From Prochlorococcus sp. AG-363-K07 (GTDB lineage: Bacteria > Cyanobacteriota > Cyanobacteriia > PCC-6307 > Cyanobiaceae), in NCBI GenBank assembly GCA_003280225.1, contig QCFO01000003.1, positions 46,103-110,102 of the forward strand: DNA of 64,000 nucleotides, given 5' to 3'. The notes under the pieces are model-generated. The model was given only the letters and a program-made list of their open reading frames with translations, was not told where the DNA came from and ran no database searches. Position 1 is the first letter of the stretch. Each line of letters opens with the position of its first letter. Made by a program: the position numbers and the translations under genes. Of the stretch, positions 7,959-16,966 are shown piece after piece.

Positions 7959-10295
7959 TTATTCTAGAGTATCCGAAATAGAATCTAGGCTTTCTATTAA
8001 TATATTATTATCACTATCCGTTGAAGCGGATTCAGAAACTGTATTGGAATTAGACAGTTCAAGATCAATCTGATTTCGAAGAATGTCAACCTTGATTATT
8101 CTTACTTTGATAGTATCACCAAGTTCATAGACCTGCTTACTCTTCCTTCCTATTAAACGATTCTGACGTGAACGGTACTCATACCAATCATCATTAAGTG
8201 TGCTGACATGAACAAGTCCCTCAGCTAAAGAGGGGCTAATTTCAGCAAAGAATCCATAACTTTGAACACCAGTTATTACTGCATCTAATTCCTGACCAAT
8301 AAGTGGTTCTACCTTACGAGCCTGCTTCATATTAATAATGCCATTAAGCAGTTGTTTTGCTTTGATATGCTGAGAATTAAGGTGGTTTAGATTTTTGTCA
8401 TTAAAAATTTTTTGGAGGAGAGAAGATTGAGCTGGACTTAAAATATCCCATGAAATATTTTTAAAACAATCCTTTTGCCCAAGTAGAACTACATCTTTAG
8501 TTCTTGCGGTTGCCTTATTCTTTGCATCCCTTAGCAGGGTTACTTGTACATATTGATTCATAATTTCATAATAGTGACTTCCTGGAGAGCACCATGGTGC
8601 TAGTTTGTCACTATATAAAATTGGTTGACTTTCAGGAGAGATACGTTCCTCTTCAATAGTTTTAATGGGATAGTATATAGCTAATTTTGGAGTAGGAATT
8701 GCATGCCGAAGAGACTTATCTAGAATTCTTCTGGATTTAGATTTGGAAAATGCGAATGAGAGATCAGATGTAGTGACTTCTCCATCTGTGTCTAATTTGA
8801 GTTCAATTCCTAAAGATAATGCAGATTTCGCAAGATCGTTAATAGTACTTGAATCTACTTGTTCAGAAGAGGTGTGTATTAATGGCAAATTTAGACTGCT
8901 ACAATGATTATACCAACAGCAATTTGCAACTCTAATTAACTTCGATAATACAGAGTTTGGATCAGAAACATTATAAGGCGGATGCCATTGATCATAATAC
9001 GCAGAAGGATATATCTGTGCCAAATCAGAATTATCTTGATCACTAAAAACAGAAATGTCTAACTCAATTAAGCCCTTCTCCACATCAACGCAATGAAGAA
9101 GAGATGCGCAGGACAGCAATGTCTGAAGTTTAGGAAGGTAGTCCTTTATAGGCTTCAAACAGGTTGGTATGGTTCTAGATTTTGGTTTTCTTGCTTCAAG
9201 AGCTGCCAAATGCTCTTTAGTTATTAAAGCAACAGGTTTTATTATTGACAAGCTGAAATTCCAATCAGTCACTACACCTTTAGAACTAATATCTATTACA
9301 ATACTGATAGCATGATTTACTTCACCTACAGTAAATCTACTTTCTTTCAATATCTTATCAGTCAAAATTGAATGCCAGTTATTCCCCAAGCAATGGGTTT
9401 CAGCATTATCTTTTATCCATAGGTCTAGGTTATTCCCTACTGATAATCTTTCTGCTATTGAAGGTGCATGAACCCATAACCTATAACCACCATCTCTGGC
9501 TTCAACACTGACTGCAGGGAGTGGAGGAGATTCATGTGAGGTCCATGAATTAAGAAGTAAAGTCTCTTGATCTGTGAAGTCAGTCCTATTCTTTTCTAAT
9601 GGAGCTTTCAATGAAATTCTAGGAATCGGACTTAGCTGGTTTAAATTAAATTTGCTAAGCAGAATATCGATGTCACCTTCATCTCCAGAATCCAGTGAAA
9701 GACTTCGAATTACGTGACCTTGAGCATCATATTGAGCTATCGGGAATTTATCTATTCTTACCTCGGCTAAATTCTGTTTATCTGCAACAATGAATTTAAT
9801 ATTGGAGTAGTCTAATTCAATTGAACCTATTATCCTGTCATCTAAAGGATTAGCTACCAAGGTCTCATTATCATTTTCTAGTAAGCACAGAATATTTCGC
9901 GAGTTACGTTCAAGTATGCACTCTACTAAACCCTCTGGAGACTTTCGGCGAATTGCTTCTTTTAAAACTCTTACTAAAACCCTGTCTCCATTCCATGCAT
10001 GATTTAAATGATGGTCTCTAATGTAAATATCCTCGCCACCATCATCTCGAATAGCAAAACAATAACCCTTGCTGCTACATCTAAGTCTTGCTTCTAAAAA
10101 TGAATCATCAGAGGATTTTTTAATAAATCCATCGGAATCTTTCTCCAACAGTCCTATTTTCGTGAGAGCGTTAAGAGCAATATCAAGTTTCTCTTTATCA
10201 GCCTTTTTAGTAAGCTTTAGAATACGTTGTAATTTCTTTATTTCCAATGAGTCTCCTAGAGACAAATGATCAAGAAAACTTGCAACAGTAAACAT
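7959..10295 (-). CDS. Long RNase II/R-like protein with apparently inactive RNB domain
   Basis: The 778-residue protein has the family layout: an N-terminal winged-helix-like part, a cold-shock-like segment (GYCFAIRDDGGEDIYIRDHHLN, about 77-98), an RNB-like core (about 230-595) and a C-terminal S1 domain (QELDAVITGVQSYGFFAEIS, about 668-748). The RNB catalytic loop, which in active enzymes reads like TIDGEDARDFDDA with four acidic metal ligands, is missing. The sequence runs AVSVEARDGGYRLWVHAPS (261-279). The second signature, normally TSPIRRYxDLxxHR, reads APWCSPGSHYYEIMNQYVQV (566-585), with both Arg residues lost. RNA binding may persist without cleavage. An intact short RNB gene lies at 25634-26908. 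Confidence 0.85.
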   Translation of the reverse strand: MFTVASFLDHLSLGDSLEIKKLQRILKLTKKADKEKLDIALNALTKIGLLEKDSDGFIKKSSDDSFLEARLRCSSKGYCFAIRDDGGEDIYIRDHHLNHAWNGDRVLVRVLKEAIRRKSPEGLVECILERNSRNILCLLENDNETLVANPLDDRIIGSIELDYSNIKFIVADKQNLAEVRIDKFPIAQYDAQGHVIRSLSLDSGDEGDIDILLSKFNLNQLSPIPRISLKAPLEKNRTDFTDQETLLLNSWTSHESPPLPAVSVEARDGGYRLWVHAPSIAERLSVGNNLDLWIKDNAETHCLGNNWHSILTDKILKESRFTVGEVNHAISIVIDISSKGVVTDWNFSLSIIKPVALITKEHLAALEARKPKSRTIPTCLKPIKDYLPKLQTLLSCASLLHCVDVEKGLIELDISVFSDQDNSDLAQIYPSAYYDQWHPPYNVSDPNSVLSKLIRVANCCWYNHCSSLNLPLIHTSSEQVDSSTINDLAKSALSLGIELKLDTDGEVTTSDLSFAFSKSKSRRILDKSLRHAIPTPKLAIYYPIKTIEEERISPESQPILYSDKLAPWCSPGSHYYEIMNQYVQVTLLRDAKNKATARTKDVVLLGQKDCFKNISWDILSPAQSSLLQKIFNDKNLNHLNSQHIKAKQLLNGIINMKQARKVEPLIGQELDAVITGVQSYGFFAEISPSLAEGLVHVSTLNDDWYEYRSRQNRLIGRKSKQVYELGDTIKVRIIKVDILRNQIDLELSNSNTVSESASTDSDNNILIESLDSISDTLE

Positions 10296-10382
10296 AGTGA
10301 TCTCCTACTTTAAAGGATAAGTTTGAGAAAGAGGTAATGCCAAGAGTGGCAAAACAAAGAGCCCTTTTAAATTGATAGTGAT

Positions 10383-10691
10383 TTAGTGCTCAGAGTTGAC
10401 TTGCTCTGCTCCATGAGTAAGAGGCCACAGAAGCTTAACTCCGATAATCAGGAAACCAAAAGCAGCAAGCATTTTCAAAATGTTAGCTGGGATCAGTGTC
10501 GCGATAGAGCCTCCTGCAAGAACACCAAGAAAGCTTGCAAAGACGAGTGCGACAGAAGATCCAAGAAAGACAGCAAGAGGTTTGTTGGAGGTGCCGCTTA
10601 TGGCAAGAGTTGCAAGTTGTGTCTTGTCACCGAGTTCAGCTAGAAAAACGGTTGTGAAGGTAGTAATTAGAAGGGGAAAAATCATTTTCAA
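10383..10691 (-). CDS. UPF0016/Gdt1-family half-size cation transporter subunit B
   Basis: A 102-residue membrane protein of three predicted helices with the family motif LAELGDKTQLATLA at about residues 17-30. Full-size UPF0016 proteins (yeast Gdt1, plant PAM71, Synechocystis Mnx) hold two such E-x-G-D-[KR]-[TS] motifs and move Mn2+ or Ca2+. This protein holds one, so it presumably pairs with the adjacent copy at 10688-11041. The two genes overlap by ATGA. Sixteen residues, TTFTTVFLAELGDKTQ, are identical in both copies. A manganese role is inference from characterised homologues and fits the high Mn demand of photosystem II. Confidence 0.9.
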   Translation of the reverse strand: MKMIFPLLITTFTTVFLAELGDKTQLATLAISGTSNKPLAVFLGSSVALVFASFLGVLAGGSIATLIPANILKMLAAFGFLIIGVKLLWPLTHGAEQVNSEH

Positions 10692-11041
10692 ACTGCGTTG
10701 TGACTTAAAATCAAACCATTAATAGATTGAATCCCTAGCAATAATCCTATACCAACCATAAGTATTCCCGCCATATAATTGAACCTTTCAGCAGGCATTT
10801 TTGTGGCGATCCATCGTCCCAGGAGGACACCAACTAGGCTAGAACAGATTAATGCTAGAGAGGATCCTACGAATACAACTAATGGTTTCCCAGACTGTGC
10901 TGTTAGGAGAAGAGTGGCTACTTGTGTTTTGTCCCCAAGTTCAGCTAAAAAAACAGTGGTAAATGTTGTAATTAATACCGAGCTGAAACGCTTTTGATCA
11001 TTGCTGTCTTCTGAACTACTGCTTGAGTTCAAGGGATCCAT
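10688..11041 (-). CDS. UPF0016/Gdt1-family half-size cation transporter subunit A
   Basis: A 117-residue protein with a short polar N-terminus (Ser/Asp-rich, about 1-20) and three hydrophobic helices. The motif LAELGDKTQVATLL lies at about 32-45. It is the upstream member of the half-size pair and shares a 16-residue identical block with the downstream copy, consistent with an old tandem duplication of a single-motif ancestor. The stop overlaps the start of the second copy. Three bases separate it from the YkgJ-like gene upstream, so all three are probably co-transcribed. Expected location is a cellular membrane; whether plasma or thylakoid cannot be told. Confidence 0.9.
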   Translation of the reverse strand: MDPLNSSSSSEDSNDQKRFSSVLITTFTTVFLAELGDKTQVATLLLTAQSGKPLVVFVGSSLALICSSLVGVLLGRWIATKMPAERFNYMAGILMVGIGLLLGIQSINGLILSHNAV

Positions 11042-11044
11042 AAC

Positions 11045-11419
11045 TCACTCATTGTTGGAGGAATAACAAACCTCTCTATTGAATCTTATATACTCGTCAC
11101 TACTTACCCCAAATGTAGACTGAATTTGGTCGGTGCAAAAAGCAATCGCATTAGAGTCAGTCTCCGAAGACTCAAATTGAAAAAGACGATGCAGGTTGCT
11201 AACGCGACAGAAATCTGGTCGGTCAGAATAAATCCTACAAAGACGTTTTGATTTGTCGAGATGAATACACCAGCCATCCTCTCCAACCATTTTCATATAG
11301 GTCATTGTCTGCGTTTCGTTCAGAGCTTCTAGAGCTTCTAGCCTTTCTTCAGGAGCCAATCGGCAACAGGCTCCACAACAGCTAATACACTGCCATTTGA
11401 GAGTTTGAGCAGATTTCAT
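11045..11419 (-). CDS. YkgJ-family cysteine cluster protein (UPF0153-like)
   Basis: The 124-residue protein has the arrangement WQCISCCGACCRLAPEER (about 9-26), then GWCIHLDKSKRLCRIYSDRP (about 50-69) and PDFCRV, giving the eight-cysteine pattern expected to hold a zinc or Fe-S cluster. Function in this family is not established. It is the first gene of a minus-strand run with the two UPF0016 transporters, three bases apart, and cyanobacteria often keep such Cys-cluster proteins near membrane or redox genes. Its promoter region faces psb30 in a divergent arrangement across about 126 bp. Confidence 0.88.
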   Translation of the reverse strand: MKSAQTLKWQCISCCGACCRLAPEERLEALEALNETQTMTYMKMVGEDGWCIHLDKSKRLCRIYSDRPDFCRVSNLHRLFQFESSETDSNAIAFCTDQIQSTFGVSSDEYIRFNREVCYSSNNE

Positions 11420-11545
11420 CTAAACAGCTGTGACAAGCGGTCACATCTATGGTGAATTAATGGACTTTTGGGCACTGTCTCTTTTAGGGTGCTGTAGGGT
11501 GTAGACCAATTTCTAGACTCTACTTCTTCACCAAATTATCAACTC

Positions 11546-11623
11546 ATGGGAAACCTCATACCACTTGCTGCTGTTGTTCTAGCAGGACCCGCAATTATTG
11601 CTCTTATCTTCTATAGAAGATAA
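11546..11623 (+). CDS. psb30: Photosystem II protein Psb30 (Ycf12)
   Basis: A 25-residue single-helix peptide, MGNLIPLAAVVLAGPAIIALIFYRR. The GPAIIALIF-then-basic ending matches Psb30/Ycf12, a small photosystem II subunit in the thylakoid membrane near cytochrome b559 that helps stabilise the complex under strong light. It is shorter than the ~33-45 residues usual elsewhere, mainly at the N-terminus. The ATG is preceded by a pyrimidine-rich stretch with no strong Shine-Dalgarno. A hairpin at 11652-11683 follows the stop by 28 bp, and the gene stands alone between the divergent Cys-cluster gene and the convergent recJ. Confidence 0.8.
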   Translation: MGNLIPLAAVVLAGPAIIALIFYRR

Positions 11624-11651
11624 GCTTCGAAAATTACCGATATAAAAAAGA

Positions 11652-11683
11652 AATTGGATAGAAGAGATATCTTCTATCCAATT
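11652..11683. terminator. 14-bp hairpin between psb30 and recJ
   Basis: The arms 11652-11665 and 11670-11683 are perfectly complementary (AATTGGATAGAAGA with its reverse complement) around a 4-base loop. The element lies between the psb30 stop and the convergent recJ stop, so it could end transcription from both sides. No long T-run follows on either strand, so termination is likely but not certain. Confidence 0.65.
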
Positions 11684-11715
11684 CTTATGGCTACCATTTT
11701 ATTGATTGAACATAC

Positions 11716-13620
11716 CTAGTGATCAATTGCTAGTGCTACTCTTACTTCTCTGATTAAAGAAGATATATAGCTACCTGTTTTTAGAGTACTAGGCATATTA
11801 ACAATTTTAGAGTTATCATTCTGAGAAAACTCAATTTCTTTACCTTCAGAATTAACTATAATTACATTATTATCAATATTCTTTTTGTAGCACTTGTACT
11901 TTCGATTTGATTTAGAGATTACTGTCTCACTTCTATATTCCCTAACGTCAACAATATTAAGAACTAGTTTCTCTTCATCCAACCAATCATTAACTGACAA
12001 ATGAAAAGCAATATCTAACAATGAAGCAATTTTAGTTTTGGCAGGGTAATTCCAATAAAACGCTTCTTTTTTACAGCCATCTTGCTCTAGCTCCAGCCTT
12101 AGATGACCTCCTCTGAGATATTTATGAGTAATTAATTTACAGTTACTTGACCAAAATAGAATCTTCGGATTCTCTACTCCAAATGGTTCAAAAAGAGCTA
12201 TATTCCTCCAAAGTTCCCAATTAATTTCAGAGAATTTGATACTACAATCGGGTTTGATAGATATAAAGTCGCGGGCATTAATTAACCATCTCTCTGCAAT
12301 ATTATTCATACGATGATGAAATTCACCCAAATTTTCAGGTTTAATAGTGAACCCTCCAGCTGCACTATGTCCACCGTGAGTTTCTAGTAAATCTGAGCAG
12401 CTATCTAGAGCAATATTCACGCTAAAACCCTCTGGACCTCTTGCCGAAGCTCGGAAGAGGCCATTATTTGTTGCGGCTAGCAACGCTGTAGGTCTTTGAT
12501 ATCGTTGCAAAATACGAGATGCAACTAATCCTATTACTCCTTGATGCCAATGACTCTGAGCCAGAAGAATAAAAGGGGGTATAGAATTTTTATCAGAATC
12601 AATAATGGCTATAGCTTCAGATTCAATTCCATCACTTATAAGTTTTCTCTTTTTGTTTAATTCATCGCATTGTCTTGCAAGAAGAATTGCTTGATTTTCA
12701 TCTTCCTCAACAAGCAAATCGAGTATTAGTTGTGGATCACCTATACGACCTACTGCATTAATTTTAGGGGCGACACGAAAACCTATATCATCTGAATTCA
12801 AACGTCTATTTCGTATACCAGAGAGTCGATAAAGGGCAATCAAACCATTGCAATGAGTGTTATGAAGATTACGCAAGCCTTCAACCAATATTGACCTATT
12901 ACAACCAGTCAATGGAGCCATATCCGCTATTGTTCCAATACAAAAAAGATCTAATGCATCAGACAATATATTGGTGTTTCTATATCTTTTGGCTAACTCT
13001 GCAGCTACTACATAAGCTAGTCCAACACCTGCTAGAAATTCATATGGTGAGTCCCTTGGAACTGTGCTTGGATGGATTAATGAATGAGCGTTAGGTGGTT
13101 TGCCCTGGAGTTTATGATGATCTGTGATAATCACATCAATATTAAGACTATTAGCTTGATCTATTGCTTTGTGTGCATTAATGCCATTATCAACAGTGAT
13201 AATTAACTTGACCTTACTGTCATTTAGATTGTTAATCATATTCTGGTTTAATCCATAACCCTCCTCCAGCCTATCTGGAATAGCTGTAATAACATTTGCT
13301 TTTAAACCTTTAAGAGCCTTGAAAAGTATTGCCGAACTAGTCATTCCATCTGCATCATAGTCACCACAAATACCTATAGCTTCTTTACTTTCTATTGATT
13401 TTTGAATTCTGCTTAGAGCTCTAGGTAACTGAGGATAATGTTCTAAAACATTTGGAGGTTGACAAGGACTTAAAAACTTCTGAGCTTGATCATTATCAGA
13501 GAAACCTCTTCTAGCGAGGGTCACTCGTAGACAATCTGGGAGAGGTACGTCAGGGAGAGATGTATTTGTAACAGGTCTTGGAAGTATCCATTGAGGTGGA
13601 CTCCATGATGGTTCACTCAT
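11716..13620 (-). CDS. recJ: Single-stranded-DNA-specific exonuclease RecJ
   Basis: 5'-3' exonuclease on single-stranded DNA used in recombination and excision repair. The 634-residue sequence shows the DHH-family motifs in order: GDYDADGMTSSAI (about 83-95), TVDNGINAHKAID (about 142-154), VIITDHHKLQG (about 162-172), then the DHHA1 part with GGHSAAGGFTI (about 413-423). An OB-like C-terminal region follows. The last ~90 residues are AT-rich and poorly conserved-looking. The ATG at 13620 lies 57 bp from the divergent HAD gene, so the two share a promoter region. Confidence 0.93.
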   Translation of the reverse strand: MSEPSWSPPQWILPRPVTNTSLPDVPLPDCLRVTLARRGFSDNDQAQKFLSPCQPPNVLEHYPQLPRALSRIQKSIESKEAIGICGDYDADGMTSSAILFKALKGLKANVITAIPDRLEEGYGLNQNMINNLNDSKVKLIITVDNGINAHKAIDQANSLNIDVIITDHHKLQGKPPNAHSLIHPSTVPRDSPYEFLAGVGLAYVVAAELAKRYRNTNILSDALDLFCIGTIADMAPLTGCNRSILVEGLRNLHNTHCNGLIALYRLSGIRNRRLNSDDIGFRVAPKINAVGRIGDPQLILDLLVEEDENQAILLARQCDELNKKRKLISDGIESEAIAIIDSDKNSIPPFILLAQSHWHQGVIGLVASRILQRYQRPTALLAATNNGLFRASARGPEGFSVNIALDSCSDLLETHGGHSAAGGFTIKPENLGEFHHRMNNIAERWLINARDFISIKPDCSIKFSEINWELWRNIALFEPFGVENPKILFWSSNCKLITHKYLRGGHLRLELEQDGCKKEAFYWNYPAKTKIASLLDIAFHLSVNDWLDEEKLVLNIVDVREYRSETVISKSNRKYKCYKKNIDNNVIIVNSEGKEIEFSQNDNSKIVNMPSTLKTGSYISSLIREVRVALAIDH

Positions 13621-13677
13621 AGTTAATAACTAGATGAATTAAGAGTTAGGATCAAGAAGCATGGGGAGAGTAGTATC

Positions 13678-14424
13678 ATGGAAGATATAAAAGCAGTATT
13701 TTGGGATCTTGATGGGACTTTAGCTGAAACCGAAATGTACGGCCATAGAATATCTTTTAATTATTCATTTAAGAAACATGGGATTAATTGGAATTGGTCT
13801 AAAGAGACATATAGACAACTTTTAAAAATTCCAGGAGGAAAAAATAGGATACAAAGATACTCTGAAAAACAGTGTTATAAGCTATCTAATAGTCTTATCG
13901 ATTCTATTCATAACGAAAAACAAATTTATTATAGTAAACTAGTTTCAGAAGGAGAAGTACCAATTAGGAATGGAGTATTTAGACTAATAAATGAAATGAA
14001 AAAAAAAGATATACAGCAATGGATTGTAACTACAAGTAGCAGAGCCGCTGTAGAGCCTCTTATTAAGAAATTCTTCTCGATTAGCCACAATACATTCGAA
14101 GGAATGATTACATTTGAGGATGTCTCAAGGTTAAAGCCTGATCCTGAAGCCTATCTATTAGCCATAACAAGGTCTGGACTTCCTCCAAATAATTGCGTGG
14201 TTATAGAAGACTCACATCTGGGTCTACTAGCGGCCAAAAGGGCACATTTATCATGTTTAGTTACCTTGCCATCGTGGAAATCATCATTTGAAGAGGATAT
14301 GAAAATTGCAGAAGCAATTGTTACAACTTTAGGTAATGAGGCCGACCGCTGTGAGGTTCTTCATGGACCCGATTGCGAAAATGGGTTAGTTACGCTCAAA
14401 TATCTAAATAGGCTTTCTGGATAG
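13678..14424 (+). CDS. HAD-superfamily phosphatase, CbbY/phosphoglucomutase-like subgroup
   Basis: The 248-residue protein has HAD motif I VFWDLDGTLAETE (about 7-19), motif II with TTSSR around residue 119-123, motif III lysine in SRLKPDPEAYL (about 150-160) and motif IV VVIEDSHLGLLAAKRA (about 173-188). A helical cap between motifs I and II fits the CbbY-type subgroup. The family hydrolyses small phosphate esters. CbbY of other autotrophs removes xylulose-1,5-bisphosphate, an inhibitor of Rubisco, but that substrate is not shown here. It is followed 8 bp later by the Ycf20-like gene on the same strand. Confidence 0.85.
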   Translation: MEDIKAVFWDLDGTLAETEMYGHRISFNYSFKKHGINWNWSKETYRQLLKIPGGKNRIQRYSEKQCYKLSNSLIDSIHNEKQIYYSKLVSEGEVPIRNGVFRLINEMKKKDIQQWIVTTSSRAAVEPLIKKFFSISHNTFEGMITFEDVSRLKPDPEAYLLAITRSGLPPNNCVVIEDSHLGLLAAKRAHLSCLVTLPSWKSSFEEDMKIAEAIVTTLGNEADRCEVLHGPDCENGLVTLKYLNRLSG

Positions 14425-14432
14425 GAGCTATT

Positions 14433-14762
14433 TTGCAAAATACTCGATATAGGTTATTTTCTAGCAAGTTAGTAAGCTATTTTTCAACCTCGCTTGTAGG
14501 GCCTTGGAAAAAGCGGTCTATCGGACTAATATCACTACTTCTAGGCTACTATATAGGTAGTATTGTAACAACATATTACCTTCAAAGATTAAATCAAAGG
14601 CCATTAGTTGTCCTATTCATGGTCGTATTAATTGAGATCCTGGTAAGGATAAGAGCTAATGTCCAGAAAGAACCATGGCCATTATTCTGGATAGCCATCG
14701 ACAATATTAGAATAGGAAGTGTTTACTCAGTAGCATTAGAAGCCTTTAAGCTTGGGTCATAA
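14433..14762 (+). CDS. Ycf20-like membrane protein (DUF565)
   Basis: The 109-residue protein has three predicted hydrophobic segments, including SIGLISLLLGYYIGSIVTTYY and PLVVLFMVVLIEILVRI, and ends with a WPLFWIAIDNIRIGSVYSVA block. That order and the conserved Asn/Arg/Gly residues match DUF565/Ycf20, found in cyanobacteria and algal plastids. Loss of a Ycf20-like protein in plants and algae impairs thermal dissipation of light. The first codon is TTG, with GGAG 5-8 bases upstream. It is probably cotranscribed with the HAD gene and converges on rpmF. Confidence 0.82.
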   Translation: MQNTRYRLFSSKLVSYFSTSLVGPWKKRSIGLISLLLGYYIGSIVTTYYLQRLNQRPLVVLFMVVLIEILVRIRANVQKEPWPLFWIAIDNIRIGSVYSVALEAFKLGS

Positions 14763-14830
14763 GTTTATAAAATCTTTAATTACGTTATTACTTAAGAATA
14801 TTAAAAGCAAGTTAGTTAAGAGGGAAATAA

Positions 14831-15007
14831 TCACTCCTCTGAATCTTCATCTTGGTCCATTGGGTAAACAAAACCCTGGGCTCTGCCACTTAAAACAGAT
14901 TTCCCAATAGAAAGTGCCTTATCGGCTGCTGTTGCGGCCTTAGCTTTCCATATTGCATGTCTCTGATTTCGCTTGCCTTTAGAGGTCTTTTTCTTTGGTA
15001 CAGCCAT
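14831..15007 (-). CDS. rpmF: 50S ribosomal protein L32
   Basis: The reverse strand encodes 58 residues starting [20 protein letters not shown], the invariant opening of bacterial L32. A basic N-terminal half is followed by a helix and an acidic end (MDQDEDSEE). The cyanobacterial form lacks the four zinc-binding cysteines of some other L32 proteins, and none are present here. The gene is monocistronic between the convergent Ycf20-like gene and the divergent ftsH. Confidence 0.95.
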   Translation of the reverse strand: MAVPKKKTSKGKRNQRHAIWKAKAATAADKALSIGKSVLSGRAQGFVYPMDQDEDSEE

Positions 15008-15183
15008 TCTCGTACTATTTAATTAAACCTATAATCGACCTTAGCGATACCTTGCGTCAAATCATTAGGGTATTTATATATAGGATTCCAAGGCAACAAC
15101 GTCAATTGAAAAACCTTTTAGAATAAGGAAGGGAGATCTAAAAGGCTCTTGATAGCCCCTAAAGCAACTCCAAACTGAGATTT

Positions 15184-16929
15184 GTGAACTTCGGAACCCC
15201 CCCCATCCCAAGCTATAGCAAGCTTCTCTCTGATATCGAAGCAGGCAACGTCAAAAATTTGGTCCTAATACCAAAAAGAAGACAAGTTGAGGTTGAATTT
15301 CTAGATGGAAGTGCTGCTCTTATCCCAATTTTTTATAATGACCAAAAAATTCTGCGAGCAGCTGAAGGATCTTCTACTCCGCTATCGGTAAAAGACGTAA
15401 GGGGCGAAGAAGCTTTAGCGTCTTTTGCTGGAGCAATTGGCCTGGGTCTAGTATTCATAATTGGTATAACTTTCCTAATAAAAAGATCTGTAAAAATTGC
15501 AAATAAAACCCTTGGGTTTGGAAAAAGCCAAGCACGAATTAAACCAATTGAAGAGCTGCAGGTTAGATTTGAAGATGTAGCAGGAGTTGCTGAAGCTGCA
15601 GAAGAGTTAATTGAAATAGTAAGTTTTCTAAAAAAACCAGATAAACTAATTAAATTAGGCGCTAAAACTCCAAAAGGAATATTGCTAGTTGGCCCTCCCG
15701 GTACAGGGAAGACGTTATTGGCAAAAGCTATAGCTGGTGAAGCAGAAGTTCCATTTTTCTCTATAGCAGCATCTGAATTTGTAGAGTTGTTTGTGGGTGT
15801 TGGTGCGAGTAGAGTTAGAGATCTTTTTGCAAAAGCGAAACAAAAATCACCCTGCATAATTTTTATTGATGAAATAGATGCAGTTGGAAGGCAAAGGGGA
15901 GCTGGTATTGGAGGAGGTAATGATGAAAGAGAACAAACACTCAATCAACTATTAACTGAAATGGATGGTTTTGCAGAAAACAGTGGCGTTATTCTTTTAG
16001 CGGCAACAAACAGAGCTGATGTACTTGATTCTGCATTAACTAGGCCAGGTAGATTTGACAGAGAAATATATGTGTCGCTTCCAGACAGAAAGGGCAGAAA
16101 GGACATACTTGCCGTTCATGCGCGTAGTAGGCCCATAGCAAAAGAAGTTTCACTTAAAGATGTTGCACTTAAAACAGCTGGATTTTCCGGAGCTGATCTT
16201 GAGAACCTCTTAAATGAATCGGCGATATTCACCGCAAGAGATTCAGTTAATGAGATCACAAATAAGCACATTGATCAGGCTTTGGAAAGATTGACAATGG
16301 GAATGGCTAAAAAAGCTTTAAATGATTCAACTCAAAAAAGGCTAATTGCCTACCATGAAGTAGGGCACGCACTTGTTGCCGCGTTAAGTCCTATGGCAGA
16401 TAAGATTGACAAAATTACAATATTACCAAGGATCAATGGAGTTGCGGGCTATACAAGTTTCAAACCCGACTCTGATGTTGTAGATTCAGGACTGATAACT
16501 AAGGGATATCTATATTCCAAGATAGTAGTAGCTCTTGGCGGTAGAGCAGCGGAAACTCTTGTTTTTGGACCTGAGGAAATAACTCAAGGAGCAGAGTCAG
16601 ATTTACAGATAGTGAGTAACTTAGCCAAGGAAATGATTACTAAATTTGGGTTTTCAGAGCTGGGATATGTTGCGCTTGAATCAGAGGAAAATAAAGTATT
16701 TTTAGGAAGAAATCTACTCCAAAGGAAATCAGGGTATTCAGAGTCTACTACGAGTCAAATTGACTACGAAATCAGAAAAATAGCCAAGGAAGCTATGAAT
16801 GAGGCGATGCAAAAACTGAAATCAAAGCGCGATGAACTTGACGAGCTTGCGGATTTGCTTGTTGATCGCGAAACATTAAATGCAGAAGAATTCCTAAGAC
16901 TAGCAAATATTGAAAAACAAGCCCTATAA
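15184..16929 (+). CDS. ftsH: FtsH-type AAA+ membrane protease, short form with one N-terminal membrane segment
   Basis: ATP-dependent zinc protease that removes damaged membrane proteins, in cyanobacteria notably D1 of photosystem II. At 581 residues it is shorter than the usual 610-640. Walker A GPPGTGKT is at 170-177, Walker B IIFIDE at 225-230, the second region of homology ends at [10 protein letters not shown] (286-295) and the zinc motif HEVGH is at 391-395. Only one hydrophobic segment (about 78-99) precedes the AAA domain. The sequence begins directly in what is normally the lumenal or periplasmic domain. GTG 15184 is the first possible start after an in-frame TAA at 15160-15162. Confidence 0.92.
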   Translation: MNFGTPPIPSYSKLLSDIEAGNVKNLVLIPKRRQVEVEFLDGSAALIPIFYNDQKILRAAEGSSTPLSVKDVRGEEALASFAGAIGLGLVFIIGITFLIKRSVKIANKTLGFGKSQARIKPIEELQVRFEDVAGVAEAAEELIEIVSFLKKPDKLIKLGAKTPKGILLVGPPGTGKTLLAKAIAGEAEVPFFSIAASEFVELFVGVGASRVRDLFAKAKQKSPCIIFIDEIDAVGRQRGAGIGGGNDEREQTLNQLLTEMDGFAENSGVILLAATNRADVLDSALTRPGRFDREIYVSLPDRKGRKDILAVHARSRPIAKEVSLKDVALKTAGFSGADLENLLNESAIFTARDSVNEITNKHIDQALERLTMGMAKKALNDSTQKRLIAYHEVGHALVAALSPMADKIDKITILPRINGVAGYTSFKPDSDVVDSGLITKGYLYSKIVVALGGRAAETLVFGPEEITQGAESDLQIVSNLAKEMITKFGFSELGYVALESEENKVFLGRNLLQRKSGYSESTTSQIDYEIRKIAKEAMNEAMQKLKSKRDELDELADLLVDRETLNAEEFLRLANIEKQAL

Positions 16930-16966
16930 GCCTAAAATAGAGCTAGAACAATACAAACAATAGATA

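Noticed and set aside
15333..15944. 203-residue open frame on the reverse strand inside ftsH
   Set aside because: It is the mirror of the strongly conserved AAA domain, has no ribosome site and reads as low-complexity Ser/Pro/Ala sequence; ftsH is clearly the coding strand.
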